From Lepidurus packardi (taxonomy: Eukaryota > Arthropoda > Branchiopoda > Notostraca > Triopsidae), in contig JAKZAN010000002.1 of assembly GCA_023053545.1 (NCBI GenBank), forward strand, positions 8,242,790 to 8,306,789: a DNA stretch of 64,000 nucleotides. Reading direction: 5' to 3'. Below are positions 25,001-34,946 of the stretch, piece after piece (position 1 is the stretch's first letter; each line of letters starts with the position of its first letter). Made by a program: the position numbers and the translations under genes. The notes under the pieces were generated by a model. It did not search any database. It was not told the origin of the DNA and was given only the letters and a program-made list of their open reading frames with translations.

Positions 25001-25434
25001 CTCTTGCTCCTTGTCTGATCTTTCAGTGGAAAAACGTCGGAAAAGAGCAGCACAATTGGGCGCTAGCATGAGTTATCAAAAAATGGCTTAAACTGGAAAG
25101 AAAAAAAGAGAAAAAAGGGCTTGTTATGCGGTACGGTTTACTTACGGACAGGTACGGTACGAGGGTTGAGGTTTTCCACGAGTGTTTCCAACGCTAGGAG
25201 TTTCAGCTTTAAACGGGTGGCTCGGTTGTGAATTTGCAAAGCATCTTCGGTTAACTGTCCGAAAATATCGGCAGCCAAGTGGACCAAAGAGGAGAGCTGC
25301 TGGAGGGTGCCACATAGCGTCAGGTTGGCTATGGTTTGCCGCTCATCCGTATGCAAATGAGCTGGACCAGCACATGGTGGCAAAGGACGCCGGCTTAGGT
25401 ACACCGGTTCCACTTGTCGAAGAACAAAGGGCAT
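10039..25434 (-). CDS. NHS-like: NHS / GUK-holder family actin-regulatory scaffold, 8 exons
   Basis: Homologue of vertebrate NHS/NHSL and fly GUK-holder, scaffolds that link cell junctions or synapses to WAVE-driven actin. Exons: 25434-25146, 19097-18955, 18176-17967, 17730-17600, 17402-17148, 16369-13530, 12888-12729, 11509-10039; 5,499 nt close in frame (1,832 aa). The first coding exon has the family start MPF..R.VEP and a helical WAVE-homology region; exon 2 continues it (QYKKVYYKSL). Exon 5 has the conserved VDVSGTGFNRMEQFRRSL followed by an RRK-rich TTIAG segment. Early exon 6 has the diagnostic SSGNWSASSS at about residue 505. The rest is long, Ser/Pro-rich and probably disordered, with 9-residue SGLRSPAM-type repeats near 13900-13990 and proline stretches (PPLPPPR, VPPPPPVY) that could bind SH3 or EVH1 domains. 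RKVRF, in the last exon, fits an RVxF phosphatase-docking pattern (inference). The ATG at 25434 has a good GCC context. Confidence 0.92.
11618..11810. mobile_element. hAT-type MITE with 8-bp target duplication
   Basis: A 193-bp element bounded by exact 8-bp direct repeats CTATAGAT (11610-11617 and 11811-11818), the duplication length made by hAT transposases. The ends are imperfect inverted repeats: CAGCGGTACTC at the left and, on the complement of the right end, CAGGGGTTCCC. The interior is GC-rich with GCGCCGCGG-type inverted blocks and has no coding capacity, so it is non-autonomous. It sits in the last intron of the NHS-like gene; local GC is far above that of the flanks. Confidence 0.88.
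12012..12240. repeat. Dispersed hairpin-bearing repeat, copy 1
   Basis: Starts AATAGCCGTTCACGAGC and includes a GGTTACCATGGGTTACTG block and a local hairpin in which TACTGTTT pairs with AAACAGTA about 13 nt later, followed by CAAAGCT and a CATGTGAT block. Related copies lie at 22800-23070 and 49943-50130. It lies in the last NHS-like intron. It is a non-coding, probably non-autonomous element whose ends are not defined. Confidence 0.7.
16478..16820. mobile_element. Nested fold-back MITE with four related arms
   Basis: Two forward arms (starting at about 16481 and 16559) read GCGCGTTCCA.TG.CTGCA followed by GGTGCAATATTT and GCACTTGGTGTGT. Two inverted arms end at about 16688 and 16818 with CCAGTGGAACGCGC. 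The inner forward and inner reverse arms form a near-perfect inverted repeat, and so do the outer pair. This fits a MITE inserted into a relative, or a fold-back element grown by duplication. It has no coding capacity. It lies in NHS-like intron 5, where it could form a long RNA hairpin in the pre-mRNA. Confidence 0.85.
19098..25145 (-). other. First intron of the NHS-like gene (6.0 kb)
   Basis: The intron separates the exon with the MPF start from exon 2. I find no exon whose phase and family resemblance would place it in the coding chain, and the phase-1 junction between 25146 and 19097 restores the conserved family sequence. The longest minus-strand open frame (23788-24309, 173 codons, Phe/Ser-rich) resembles nothing known. 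An AT-rich low-complexity tract lies near 22690-22760 and a dispersed repeat at 22800-23070. Long first introns often hold enhancers or alternative promoters, but none can be identified by eye. Confidence 0.6.
22800..23070. repeat. Dispersed hairpin-bearing repeat, copy 2 (internally duplicated)
   Basis: Related to the copy at 12012-12240: CTTGTTACCATGGTTACT, then GGTAAACAAAGC, then GCCATGTGATCC and CTTCACG.ATAATGGA. In this copy the CTTGTTACC...GTAAACAAAGC block occurs twice in tandem (starts about 22842 and 22910), a duplication not seen in the other copies. It lies in NHS-like intron 1. Confidence 0.7.
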
Positions 25435-25501
25435 GGCCACCCAGCCTGACCAACAACACACAGAATGGCCAAACTTAACACACTTTTGGCTTCGAACTCA
25501 C

Positions 25502-25906
25502 CAAAAATGCACTTGAAGCTTCGTGACTCGGCAGAAGCACATCACAATCTTTAACCTGAAAGATAACAGAATGTCTCAAACCAAGGAAATGCAATGCTGG
25601 AGTTGTTGCAAAAAGTTGCGGATTGCGACACTCGCACTATACCTGTCCATAGAGACATTCCTGATCCTAAAAGGTGATGAAAGCGCACCAATAGACATTT
25701 ACATATTTAAAAGAAACACACTCACGTGGAACTGTGGATAAATACCGTACACTTCGAAACTTGTTTGCGCATACTATAAACACAGTTTCCCCCAATTCCT
25801 GCACGTAAAGCCTAACGACAACACCACACCAAGACTGCAGTCCCTGGTATGCTCGAGCAAAGGTTCGAAATTGGATGCCGCCGTTGACTGTACACCTCAC
25901 GGCCAT
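25502..25906 (-). other. Candidate 5' leader exons upstream of the NHS-like start
   Basis: Two segments look spliced: one ending at 25726 with a strong donor (CCAC then GTGAGT), with an ATG at 25906 heading about 60 open codons, and a 54-nt segment 25555-25502 flanked by CTTTCAG and GTGAGT. An acceptor TTGGTCAG at 25447 would join the latter to the NHS-like first coding exon, 11 nt before its ATG. Reading through these joins does not stay in frame with that ATG, so they are better explained as untranslated leader or a uORF. The open stretch from 25906 (pattern C.V.GG then LYV..L then N..RS) faintly recalls the N-terminus of Rad9 checkpoint proteins, but the rest of such a gene is absent. It is unresolved. 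Confidence 0.3.
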
Positions 25907-25954
25907 GATTACCTTGCTTCGGCGTTATTCTTTCTGCTACAAAACATACCACAT

Positions 25955-25969
25955 TGCCATCTAGGGGCA
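25955..25969. promoter_or_regulatory. CTCF-like motif between the SLC17 cluster and the NHS-like gene
   Basis: TGCCATCTAGGGGCA closely resembles the CTCF core (CCAnnAGGGGGC class and its CCATCTAG variant). It lies in the short intergenic spacer between the 3' end of the first SLC17 copy and the start region of the NHS-like gene, a natural place for an insulator. A single match of this length can arise by chance, and arthropod CTCF specificity differs somewhat. Confidence 0.3.
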
Positions 25970-26072
25970 AAATAGGTCTCCTTCAGAACCGATCATTGGA
26001 GCGGAATTTTCGAAAAGACAATCCGCCGTTCATGAAAGTGATAGTAAGAGAATACACAGAGTTTGTTTCTAT

Positions 26073-28160
26073 TTAATCTTCAATCAAAATTGGCATGAGT
26101 GGTCCGGAAATAAGCTTAACTAAAACATGCGGCGTAGGACTGGATTCCATAATTGACGGGGAATCGTGGTCTTTTTCGTCTTTTTCGACAAAGGGCTCAT
26201 TCCAGGGCTGCACTTTGCCTGAAGCGAAAATAAGGAAAAATACTGCACCGAATGTCATGACTCCAGAGGTTACTAAAAAGGCAATCCGCCACCGCTCAAT
26301 CGTTTGCTAGGAAATCAAGAAGTATTCAGTGATTGAAAATGACGAGTTCAGCAAATTAAGAAAGTTTAAGCTTACATTGCCATTCGTCAGAAGGCCCACT
26401 GTTAATGGAGCCACCCAGCCCGGAATAGTGGCTAAACTTCCGGATATCCCTACTATTGTACCTACAATGTTTACAAACTGTAAAACTGTTGAATGAGCTG
26501 TAAGTTACCGGCAAAATTAGGTGCGATATCCATCGGGTTACTTACATAACCACAGTAACTAGCTCCTTGCAAGCAAATGGATAGGGTTAGCAATCCATAG
26601 GCTAACGAAGGATTACACCCAGCAAAGGCAACTACAATTAGGCAGCACGCTGGACCGAGTTGAGCTACAGAAGATAAAGAGTAAGAAAAAAAAAAAATGT
26701 CTTTCAATGTCAATAGTAAGGAACTTTACCGATACTATTAAATATTTTTCGAACAACTGTAGTGGAGAAAATGTTTTTCGATAGAAGCGTCGTCGAAACA
26801 AAGCCACAAATTAGGCTGAAAACCCACATCATTAAATACGGTAGGGCAGAATTTAATGAATTCTAAAGGAAAAAAATAATGGTTAACATGTAACCTGGTA
26901 CTAATAAAGTTGTAATAACCCACACTCATAGTGTCCTGATGCAGGATATTTTTCAAATAAATAGGCAACTGAGACAAAAGAATCGAAAATCCCCAACTGG
27001 TTCCAAATTGAGTAACTATAATTGCCCAAAATCTTGACGAAGTTACTAACAAAAAGGTCGGCACAGGAATTGCCTATTAACACACAATGTATGCGGTAAC
27101 TATATTAATTGATATTGCTTTGAATTGGATTGTTTTACTTTTTGGCGAACTCCAACAGCTTCAGAACTTTCTAGAATGTAGTTCTTCTCGTTTTTAGAAA
27201 TGCGAGGATGAGTTTCAGGTGAATCGTATATGCACGTAAACCAAACGATGGAAAAAAGCAGTAATGCTGCGCCTTCAATGTAGAATACATACCTCCAACC
27301 CAAATGCTCTATAATGTAGCCCGCTAAAGGCATTCCAATAACAGTTCCAATCGGCGTTCCTAAAATGACAAAAAAGGCATGATTGTAATCGTGGAAATTA
27401 TCGAGTTATAGTATTTACCTGCATAAATAAAACTAACTAAACCACTGCGCTCATGAGGCGGTGCCCATTTGCCAATTAAAGCCTGCATTGACGGAAAAGA
27501 TACGCCCTGAGGTTAAGACAAACCGTAAATACAGTAGGAATAACTCGTCAACTTTTAGGAAGATTTAATTACCTGTGAGATTCCTAAAAGTACTCGAGCT
27601 GCAATAACGCCTCCAGCTCCAAGCTCCGCAAACAAGGGCAGTGTGAAGGTAAGAACCGCAGCTATAACTTGACTAGTACCCAGCATTATTTTGGTACCCA
27701 CAATTTCCGACATCCTGCCCCCAGGAAGTTGGGTAAGGACGTACCCCCAGTGGAAGGATCCCAGGATCAAAGCTTGGGTACTCTCATCCCATGCAAACTC
27801 GCCATCTTCAATTTTGTCCTTAAGAGATTTAGTGTGTAATTTTAACAATAACATTACAGAGTAAATAATGGAATAAAATTGCTCAAACTCTACCGGTTCA
27901 GTCTGATTGGGTGTTTTCCCGCATTCAGCACTAACGGAAACGTTCACGTGAGGGATTGCAGTGTTATTGACCATAGAAACAACCGCAATAAGTATATTCA
28001 CACGCGTCACGTAAAGAAATATGAAGCTTAGGAAAGAAATACAGGCTAAGGTCCAACGTGCCGGGAAACCATCTGCATAATTATAATACTAAGATACCTT
28101 AGATTCTTATAAAAATGGGTTACCTTGGAAACTCGAACGTCGGCTAATTTCAATGGCCAT
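26073..28160 (-). CDS. SLC17 family anion transporter, tandem copy A, 10 exons
   Basis: MFS transporter of the sialin / inorganic-phosphate-cotransporter group, 509 aa predicted. Exons: 28160-28124, 28072-27894, 27818-27573, 27506-27419, 27359-27139, 27073-26924, 26862-26730, 26664-26509, 26461-26376, 26306-26073; 1,530 nt in frame. Evidence of family: TVR-type helix 1 VTRVNILIAVVSMVN, an extracellular loop with N-x-S/T sites, the helix 2 motif WGYVLTQLPGGRMSE, GVSFPSMQALIGKWAPPHER after helix 4, and GCNPSLAYGLLTLS and NPMDIAPNFAG in helices 9-10. Twelve helices are expected. Sialin-type proteins export sialic or other organic acids or move phosphate, often proton-coupled; the substrate here is unknown. 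The two acidic residues typical of helix 4 are Leu150 and Gln154 instead. It is the most downstream of three same-strand copies, about 790 bp from copy B. Confidence 0.95.
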
Positions 28161-28660
28161 AAGTTATAAAAATCCCACTCCTGTACAGAAATTTAGTCTG
28201 TCGCAGAGTACGACCTCATAATTACAACGCCCTACGAAGCTTTCCTGCAGACTTCAGAAGACATGACGAGGCAGTAAACCAAACGCATCGCAGCATCTTT
28301 GCGGGAATTTTTTGTAGGAAATACATACAGACAAAGATTATCAATTTTTTTTTCATGTGGCTTCGATTTCTGATTTGCTAGTAGTTTATCTGAAGCCACG
28401 CTCATAATAAAAAAAATATTGTCAAGGCTATTCGTAATCGCAACATAACCGGACTTTTGATCTCCATAGCAAATCTGTAGAGCTTTTTTTTCATAGAAGG
28501 ACAATTATTCCCCACACCTGCTCTTAACATTCTCTGAAAATTTTCGGACTCATCAGCTCCTTTAATTCGTTGTCTTTCGATAAGCACGTAAGATTGATCA
28601 TTGGGCGGCCTAAAATAAAGAGTGAGAGAGAGGTTCACAAGCGAGACGATGTTCAAGGTG
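28161..28660 (-). promoter_or_regulatory. Upstream region of copy A, shared with copy B
   Basis: About 450 bp 5' of copy A aligns with the region 5' of copy B (31052-31480). Shared ordered blocks include GATTTCTGAT followed by TAGTTTATCTGAAG, then GATTGAT.ATTGG.C and CTAAA.A.AAA. The promoter and leader were therefore duplicated with the gene. An open frame through it in copy A (about 84 codons) is disrupted by a 1-nt difference in copy B, which argues against coding. No equivalent is obvious upstream of copy C. Core promoter elements cannot be assigned by eye. The remainder to 28945 shows nothing recognised. Confidence 0.5.
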
Positions 28661-28945
28661 AGACAGATACTAATGGCTCGTGATATGGAACCATTTAGAT
28701 GTATCGATAGATGTACAGATGGTTTGTGCCGACAGGCAAGGGGAACTTAAACCTGTTGCTCTTCCGTACTTCGACGGAGAGTAATTATCGAGCAGGTATA
28801 TAAACCCTCAACCACCAATATCACTGTTTTTAAAAAGGGTAGAACAGGAGTTTGTATAATGCTACAATCACAACCTTAGGAACCTTATAATTCAACACAT
28901 TTTTCGAACACTTATGCGTCACCAAGATGACAAGCAAAGATACAC

Positions 28946-31051
28946 TTAGGATGAACTGGGTAGCTCTCCGTGATCTTTTGTGAAGTTAGGGTTGATATGT
29001 CCATAAGGCGTTTCGACTGAAGCATGCGGGATATAGTTATTAGAGTTCGCAATTGGAAGATCGTTGTCATCTTTTTCTGTAAGGGGTTCATTCCAAGGCT
29101 GCACTTTGCCGGTCGCGAAAATAAGAAAAAATATTCCACCAAATATCATAATTCCAGCGGACAATAAAAAAGCAATCTGCCACCGCTCAATTGTTTGCTA
29201 TAAATCAAGAAAATTTCGTTAATAGAAAGCAATGAGTTCGGAAAGTGCGAAAAATTTTAAGATTACGTTGCCGTCAGTTAAGAGTCCCACTGTTAATGGC
29301 GCCACCCACCCCGGAAGGGTTGCTGTGGTCCCGGATATCCCCAACATTGTGCCTAAGATGTTTTCGAACGGTGAAACCATTGATTTAAATAAAGAGTTTA
29401 CCAGCAAAATTTGGGGCGATATCCATCGGGTTACTTAATAATCCACTGTTACTAGCACCTTGCAAGCAAACGGATAACGTTAGCAATCCGTAGGCTAACG
29501 AAGGATTACACCCAGCAAAGGAAACTAAAATTAGGCAGCCCGCTGGACCGAATTGAGCTACAGAAGATAATGAATGATAAATAAAAGCTTCTTTCAATGT
29601 CCGGAATAGGACAGGAAACCTTACCAATACTGTTAAACACTTTGCGAACAACTGTAATGGAGCAAATGTTTTTAGATAGTATTGTGGAGGAAGTAAGACC
29701 GCAAATTATGGTGAAGATCCAGTTCACTAAATATGGCAGGGCGGAGTGTAATGAATTCTAAAGAAATAAAAGTAATAGTTGAACTTCACAAGAAGACTAC
29801 TAAGGTAGAATATTCACACTCATGTTGTCTAGGTGCAGTATATTTTTCAAATATATAGGCAACTCAGATAGAAGCACGTAGAATCCCCAACTGCCCGTTA
29901 ATTGAGCTACTAAAATCGCCCAAAATCTTGGTGAAGTCAATAAGGAATAGATGGGTAAAGGGATTGCCTATTACAATGCGCAAAGTATGGGATTACTTTA
30001 TCTGAAAGCGATTAAGTAATTGGATTGCGTTTACTTTCTGACAAACTCCAACTTTTTGGGAAGATTCCAAAATGTAATGCTTTTCGTTTTCAGAAATCCG
30101 AGGATGCTTTTCAGGTGAATCATATATGCACGTAAACCAAAGAATGGTAAAGAGCAATACCACTGTGCCTTGAATGTAGAATACATATCTCCAGCCCATA
30201 CTTTCTATTATGTAACCTGTTAAGGTTAATCCAAATACCGTTCCAATCTGTGTACCTAATACACAAAAATTTGTTAAATAATAAATTAACAGTATTATCT
30301 ATTAAACGAAATACCAAGTGCGATTATATATACCTGAATAAATAAAACTGACCAACATACTCCGCTCATGAGGCGGTGCCCATTTACTAATCAAAGCCTG
30401 CATTGAAGGAAAAGCCACGCCCTTTATTGGGTACACAATTGGTAAAGCTATTTCTACCTTAGACGATTCTTTAATTACCTGAGAGATTCCTAAAAGGACT
30501 CGAGCTGCTATAACGCCTCCAGCTCCGAATTCGGCGAATAAGGGTAATGCTACCGTAAGAACCCCAGCTATAACTTGACTTGTACCCAGCATGATCTTGG
30601 TACCCACGACCTCCGACATCCTTCCCCCGGGAATTTGTGTAAAGATGTATCCCCAGAAAAAGGATCCCATGACCAAGGCTTGGGTACTCTCATCCCAAAT
30701 GAACTCTCCATCTTCAGTTTCGTCCTTAGAAAGACACCATGTCAAGTTAAAATAATAATGTACGTTAAACGGCTAAGATTTACTGGATCGGTCTGATTCG
30801 GCGCTTTCCCGCATTCATCACTAACTGAAACGTTTGCATGAGGAATTGCAGTGTAATTGACCATAGATACGACCGCAATGTTAATATTTACTCGCGTCAT
30901 GTAAAGAAGTATGAAAGACAGAAATGAAACACAAGCCATTGTCCAACGTGCCGGGAAACCATCTATTTAACGTATAACAGTAAATGTACTCGATTCTTAT
31001 AAAGATATACGTACCTTGGAAAGTTGGTCGCTGGTTACTATTAGTTGTCAT
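28946..31051 (-). CDS. SLC17 family anion transporter, tandem copy B, 10 exons
   Basis: Paralogue of copy A, 515 aa predicted. Exons: 31051-31015, 30962-30784, 30724-30479, 30421-30334, 30255-30035, 29967-29818, 29757-29625, 29557-29402, 29352-29267, 29197-28946; 1,548 nt in frame. The first nine coding exons are the same lengths as in copies A and C (37, 179, 246, 88, 221, 150, 133, 156, 86 nt); only the last exon, a cytosolic tail, differs (252 nt). It keeps MTRVNINIAVVSMVN in helix 1, WGYIFTQIPGGRMSE, and GVAFPSMQALISKWAPPHER. The helix 4 segment reads RVLLGISQ, lacking the usual glutamates. The tail is acidic and Asn-rich. The copy is intact, with no frameshift or stop. Confidence 0.95.
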
Positions 31052-31480
31052 AATTCTAAAGCACTTTAGTACGTTAGATAAAATGAAGTCATGCTACCGT
31101 TGAGTACGACTTTATACTCTTTGTGTATCTTTCGCGTGACGTTTCACAGCATCAATTCTAGAAATAATCTGTGCGGGAATTATTCCTTAGGCAATGTTTG
31201 CATTCGAAGTCTTATCGATTATTTTCAAGTGCACCGATTTCTGATTGCTACTATAGTTTATCTGAAGACAACGGTCAGGATTTAAAAAGATGTTGTAAAG
31301 ATGTTTCATAATCGCTTCGTATAATCGGACATTCGATGTATATAACTGTTTGTAAAACCTTGCTCAGCAACTGCGTCTCAACATTCCTTCCAGACATTTG
31401 TGTTCGTCAGCCATTCAGCTCGCAGCGTTTCGACAAACACATACGATTGATTATTGGACTGATCTAAATACAAAAAAGAA
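31052..31480 (-). promoter_or_regulatory. Upstream region of copy B, shared with copy A
   Basis: Counterpart of the block upstream of copy A, with shared GATTTCTGATT.GCTA and TAGTTTATCTGAAGAC segments and a matching distal block near 31430-31470. It is more diverged than the exons, as expected for non-coding sequence, but stays alignable in order. It probably contains the promoter and leader of copy B. Confidence 0.5.
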
Positions 31481-31642
31481 GTTATCTCAACGGGGTCGCA
31501 ACATTTTAGTGCCTAGAATTCGCTTTTAGCTTTACAATTAAACCGTTTAACCGTCTAACTTTAACCTCAAAACTCTTAGTTTTTCTTTATAACTCAACTG
31601 TTCATTTTGAATAATTTGTTCACTTTGTTCATTTGTACAACA

Positions 31643-31869
31643 CAGTATAAAGGTTTACACAGTAGTACAACAAGGGTATCTTTCAATGTAAGGCTTTTAA
31701 GACCTGTTTCTCGGTTTCCTGCATTACGCTTTGTAAACCTCTCGTGACCTTTTCTGAACTGCACTGGGAGGTTTGCGAATTTTCCCTTTCATACCTTTTG
31801 GACTTTTACCTGAATGTACTCTGGGGAGTGGGGGCCCAGAAAGATCCTGCTGTGTAAACCTTTATACTG
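31643..31869. mobile_element. Short fold-back element with perfect 20-bp inverted repeats
   Basis: CAGTATAAAGGTTTACACAG at 31643-31662 is the exact reverse complement of 31850-31869. The match extends inward three more bases with one mismatch (TAG and CAG). The 187-bp interior has no open frame of note. This is the structure of a small MITE; clear target-site duplications were not identified. Just outside, 31870-31950 carries short direct repeats of TAGTACACAC and ACTATGTAGTA. Confidence 0.8.
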
Positions 31870-32136
31870 CGGTACACACTATAAGTAATTCACTATGTAG
31901 TACACACAAACTAGTAGTACACACTATGTAGTAATTCATCCACCGCATGCACACGTGTACTTGCGGACAATGAATTGCTGCAGGTTAAGATACATGAACT
32001 TCATTCCCTTTTCTAACACCAAAACTTTGTTATAGCAAATCATTGTCACAAAAACGGATAAGAAATATCGTAAGTTCTCCGAAGGGATTTCTCACCAAAC
32101 AATTTCTGCCAATTAGAGCAATACAGCTTATAAGCA

Positions 32137-34946
32137 CTAGGATAAGCGGGGTATTCCTATCTTATCCTCCGTAAAGTTAGGGTTGACTTGACCTGACACG
32201 GTATTAACTGGGATATGTGGTATGAGATTTAAACTCATAACTATTTGAGGATCCTTGTCGTCCTTCTCCTCCTTTTCCTCGGTAGGTTGATTCCAGGGCT
32301 GCACTTTGCCGGACGCAAATATCAGGAAAAACGTGCCGTCAAATATCATGACTCCAGCGGCTATTAGAAAAGCAATCCGCCATCGTTCTATTGTTTGCTA
32401 AATAGACAAAATAACATTGTTAATAAAAATGATTTCTTTTACGAATTACATAATTAATAATAAAGACATTAGTCTTACGTTGCCGTTTGTCAAGATACCC
32501 ACTGTTAGAGGTGCTACCCAGCTCGGAATGGCTGAAATGCTCCCTGATATTCCCAATATTGTGCCTAAAAAAATTCAGTCAGAATACAGTTCATTCGAAA
32601 TGCAATATAAACTTGCCGGCAAAATTAGGTGCAATATCCATTGGATTACTTAAATAACCACTGTAACATGCCCCTTGTAAGCAAACAGCTAACGTTAGCA
32701 ATCCAAACGCTAACGAAGGGTTACATCCCGCATAGGAAACGGCAATTAGACAGCTAGCCGGACCAAATTGAGCTATAAATGTTGGAACTTAGCAAATTCT
32801 ACTTAAAAACAAAATCTAAAGTCTTACCGACAGTGTTGAATACTTTACGAACTACTGTTGTTGACCAGATATTCTTAGTCAATAACACGTTTGAAATGAA
32901 CCCAGTTAAAAGGCTGAACATCCACATCAGTAGGTACGGAAGAGCTGAATGTAAAGAATTCTAGAAAGAGACAAGAAATGTTGGTGAATTCCGAAACCTA
33001 ACCTTAGCTCCAGGCTTACGCTCATGTTACTTTCATGCAGAATGTTTTTCAAGTAAATGGGCAACTCAGTTAGAAGCATATAAAAGCCCCAGTTATTGCC
33101 AAAATTGGATACCAAAATCGCCCAAACCCTTGGAGAAGTAACTATTGAATAAACCGGGACAGGTATTGCCTAAGAAATGAAATTACTATTGTGATTTCCA
33201 TTATGCCTCAACATAAGAAATATAAAATTTTACTTTCTGTCGGACTCCGTTTTCCCGTAAACACTCCAATATATATGCCTTCTCGCGTTCCGATATTCGC
33301 GGATGCTTTTCAGGGGTATCATATAAGCACGTAAACCAAACAATAGTAAAAAGCAATAATGTTGCGCCTTCGATGTAGAAGACAAATCGCCAGCCCAAAG
33401 TCTCTGCGATGTAGCCTGCTAAGGGTAATCCAATTACTGTTCCCACTTGAGTTCCTGAAACAATGTAAACCATACATAAAAATACTGCAAAAAAGTGGGC
33501 AAAATGTGACGTAAATGTATACCTGCATAAACAAAACTGACCAAACCACTACGCTCATTAGGGGGTGCCCATTGAGCCATCAAGGCCTGTAAGGAAGGAA
33601 ACGCTACGCCCTGAAATACACATTCCAGAAAAGTACGTCTTCAGTTCGATAATTTGCAAACAGAATTAGGTATTTACTTGAGAGATTCCTAAAAGTACTC
33701 GAGCTGCTATAATCCCCCCGGCTCCAAGTTCGGCAAAGAAAGGCAATGCCATGGTAAGAACCGCGGCTAAGACTTGACTAGTACCCAACATTATCTTGGT
33801 ACCCACAACTTCTGCCATTCTTCCCCCGGGAAGTTGGGTAACGATGTATCCCCAGAAAAAGGATCCTGCAATCAACGCTTGAGTACTCTCTTCCCAAGCA
33901 AACTCACCATCTTCATTTTCGTCCTAAGTAACTTTCGTCATGTAATTTAAATAGTAAACTTATCCTTCGTATTTCAAAGGGGTAAGTATCACTTCGTCCC
34001 TTAACACTTCGCCCTCAGAGCACTTCGCCCCATGAGCTCTTCTCCACGCAAGTTTAGTTTGTATGCCGGATTTGGACACCAGACACATGGTGATCTTTTG
34101 GGCGAATCATACGTACGAATAATCACGCCGACTCGTGGCATGCCCGTTTCAGCAAGAAAACGAAGTCCAGAGCCCCGGACATGTACTTGCTGGGAGACCT
34201 CCTTTACAAGGAAGGTAAAATTGCTGAGATGCACGCAAAACTTCTAACGGAAAACAGAGTCGCGCGGATTCAGAAAAAGGGACAAGTGGAAATTGAAGGG
34301 AAATTGCAGCGTCTATTTCAGACGTACGAAGGAGAAGTGAAAGCTGCAGCACTTTTGCTGCTGCAAAATTTTGCTACTGCAAAGATTTTGAATGCGCTTA
34401 CAGGTAAAGGCGCTAGCTCTCCGGCCAGGTGTCCCCCGATGTCATGGATGGGAAAATTTGAATTTTGGAGGAAAGGAGCGGAGCTTAAATCGTTACATAA
34501 TTAATTACTGGTTAAAATGTATAAATGACACAGGGGTTCTTCATCCAGAAGACTTCATTTGGTCTCCTCTATAACACACTTTTTTTATTTTTGCACTTTA
34601 CTCCCCCTTTAAGGGACGAAGTGTGTGGGGACGAAGTGATCAGCCCTCATTTCAAAGCAGTATATAGCAAATACTCACAGGTTCTGTTTGATTGAGTGCA
34701 TTGCTACATTCGCCACCAACAGAGATATTGGCATGAGGAATTGCGGTGTAATTGACCATAGAAACGATTGTAATGTTTATATTCACGCGTACGACAAACA
34801 GCAACACAAACGCTAAGAAACATATTCCCGTCAAGGTCCAACGAGCTGGAAATCCATCTACATTTACAAAAAGGTTAAAAGGTGTTCAATCACTTCAACT
34901 TAAGTTTACCCTCGAACGTAGACCGACTATTAATCTTGGAATCCAT
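32137..34946 (-). CDS. SLC17 family anion transporter, tandem copy C, 10 exons
   Basis: Third paralogue, 518 aa predicted. Exons: 34946-34910, 34857-34679, 33923-33678, 33610-33523, 33454-33234, 33169-33020, 32960-32828, 32772-32617, 32564-32479, 32397-32137; 1,557 nt in frame. Exon lengths match copies A and B except for the tail (261 nt). It keeps the helix 1 arginine (VVRVNINITIVSMVN), WGYIVTQLPGGRMAE and GVAFPSLQALMAQWAPP. The helix 4 glutamates are again replaced (RVLLGISQ). There are two oddities: intron 2 is about 755 nt against about 60-75 nt in the others, because a TIR element sits in it, and intron 8 begins with GCAAGT, a GC-AG intron, where A and B use GTAACT and GTAAAC. The copy is intact and presumably functional. 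Confidence 0.95.
33990..34638. mobile_element. TIR element in SLC17 copy C intron 2, carrying an ORF
   Basis: The left end CACTTCGTCCCTTAACACTT and the right end (complement CACTTCGTCCCCACACACTT) form imperfect terminal inverted repeats, and CACTTCGYCCC subrepeats recur inside both ends. The insertion explains the tenfold length of this intron relative to copies A and B. The interior plus strand has an open frame of about 107 codons (34181-34504; contains YLLGDLLYKEGKIAEMHAKL), with a further open segment upstream in another frame. I do not recognise the protein; it is not an obvious transposase and may be a captured host fragment. Target duplications are unclear (AT on both sides). Confidence 0.75.

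Noticed and set aside
25726-25906. A RAD9 checkpoint gene start
   Set aside because: Only a loose N-terminal pattern matches; there is no room for the remaining 300 or so residues before the NHS-like first exon, and frames close.
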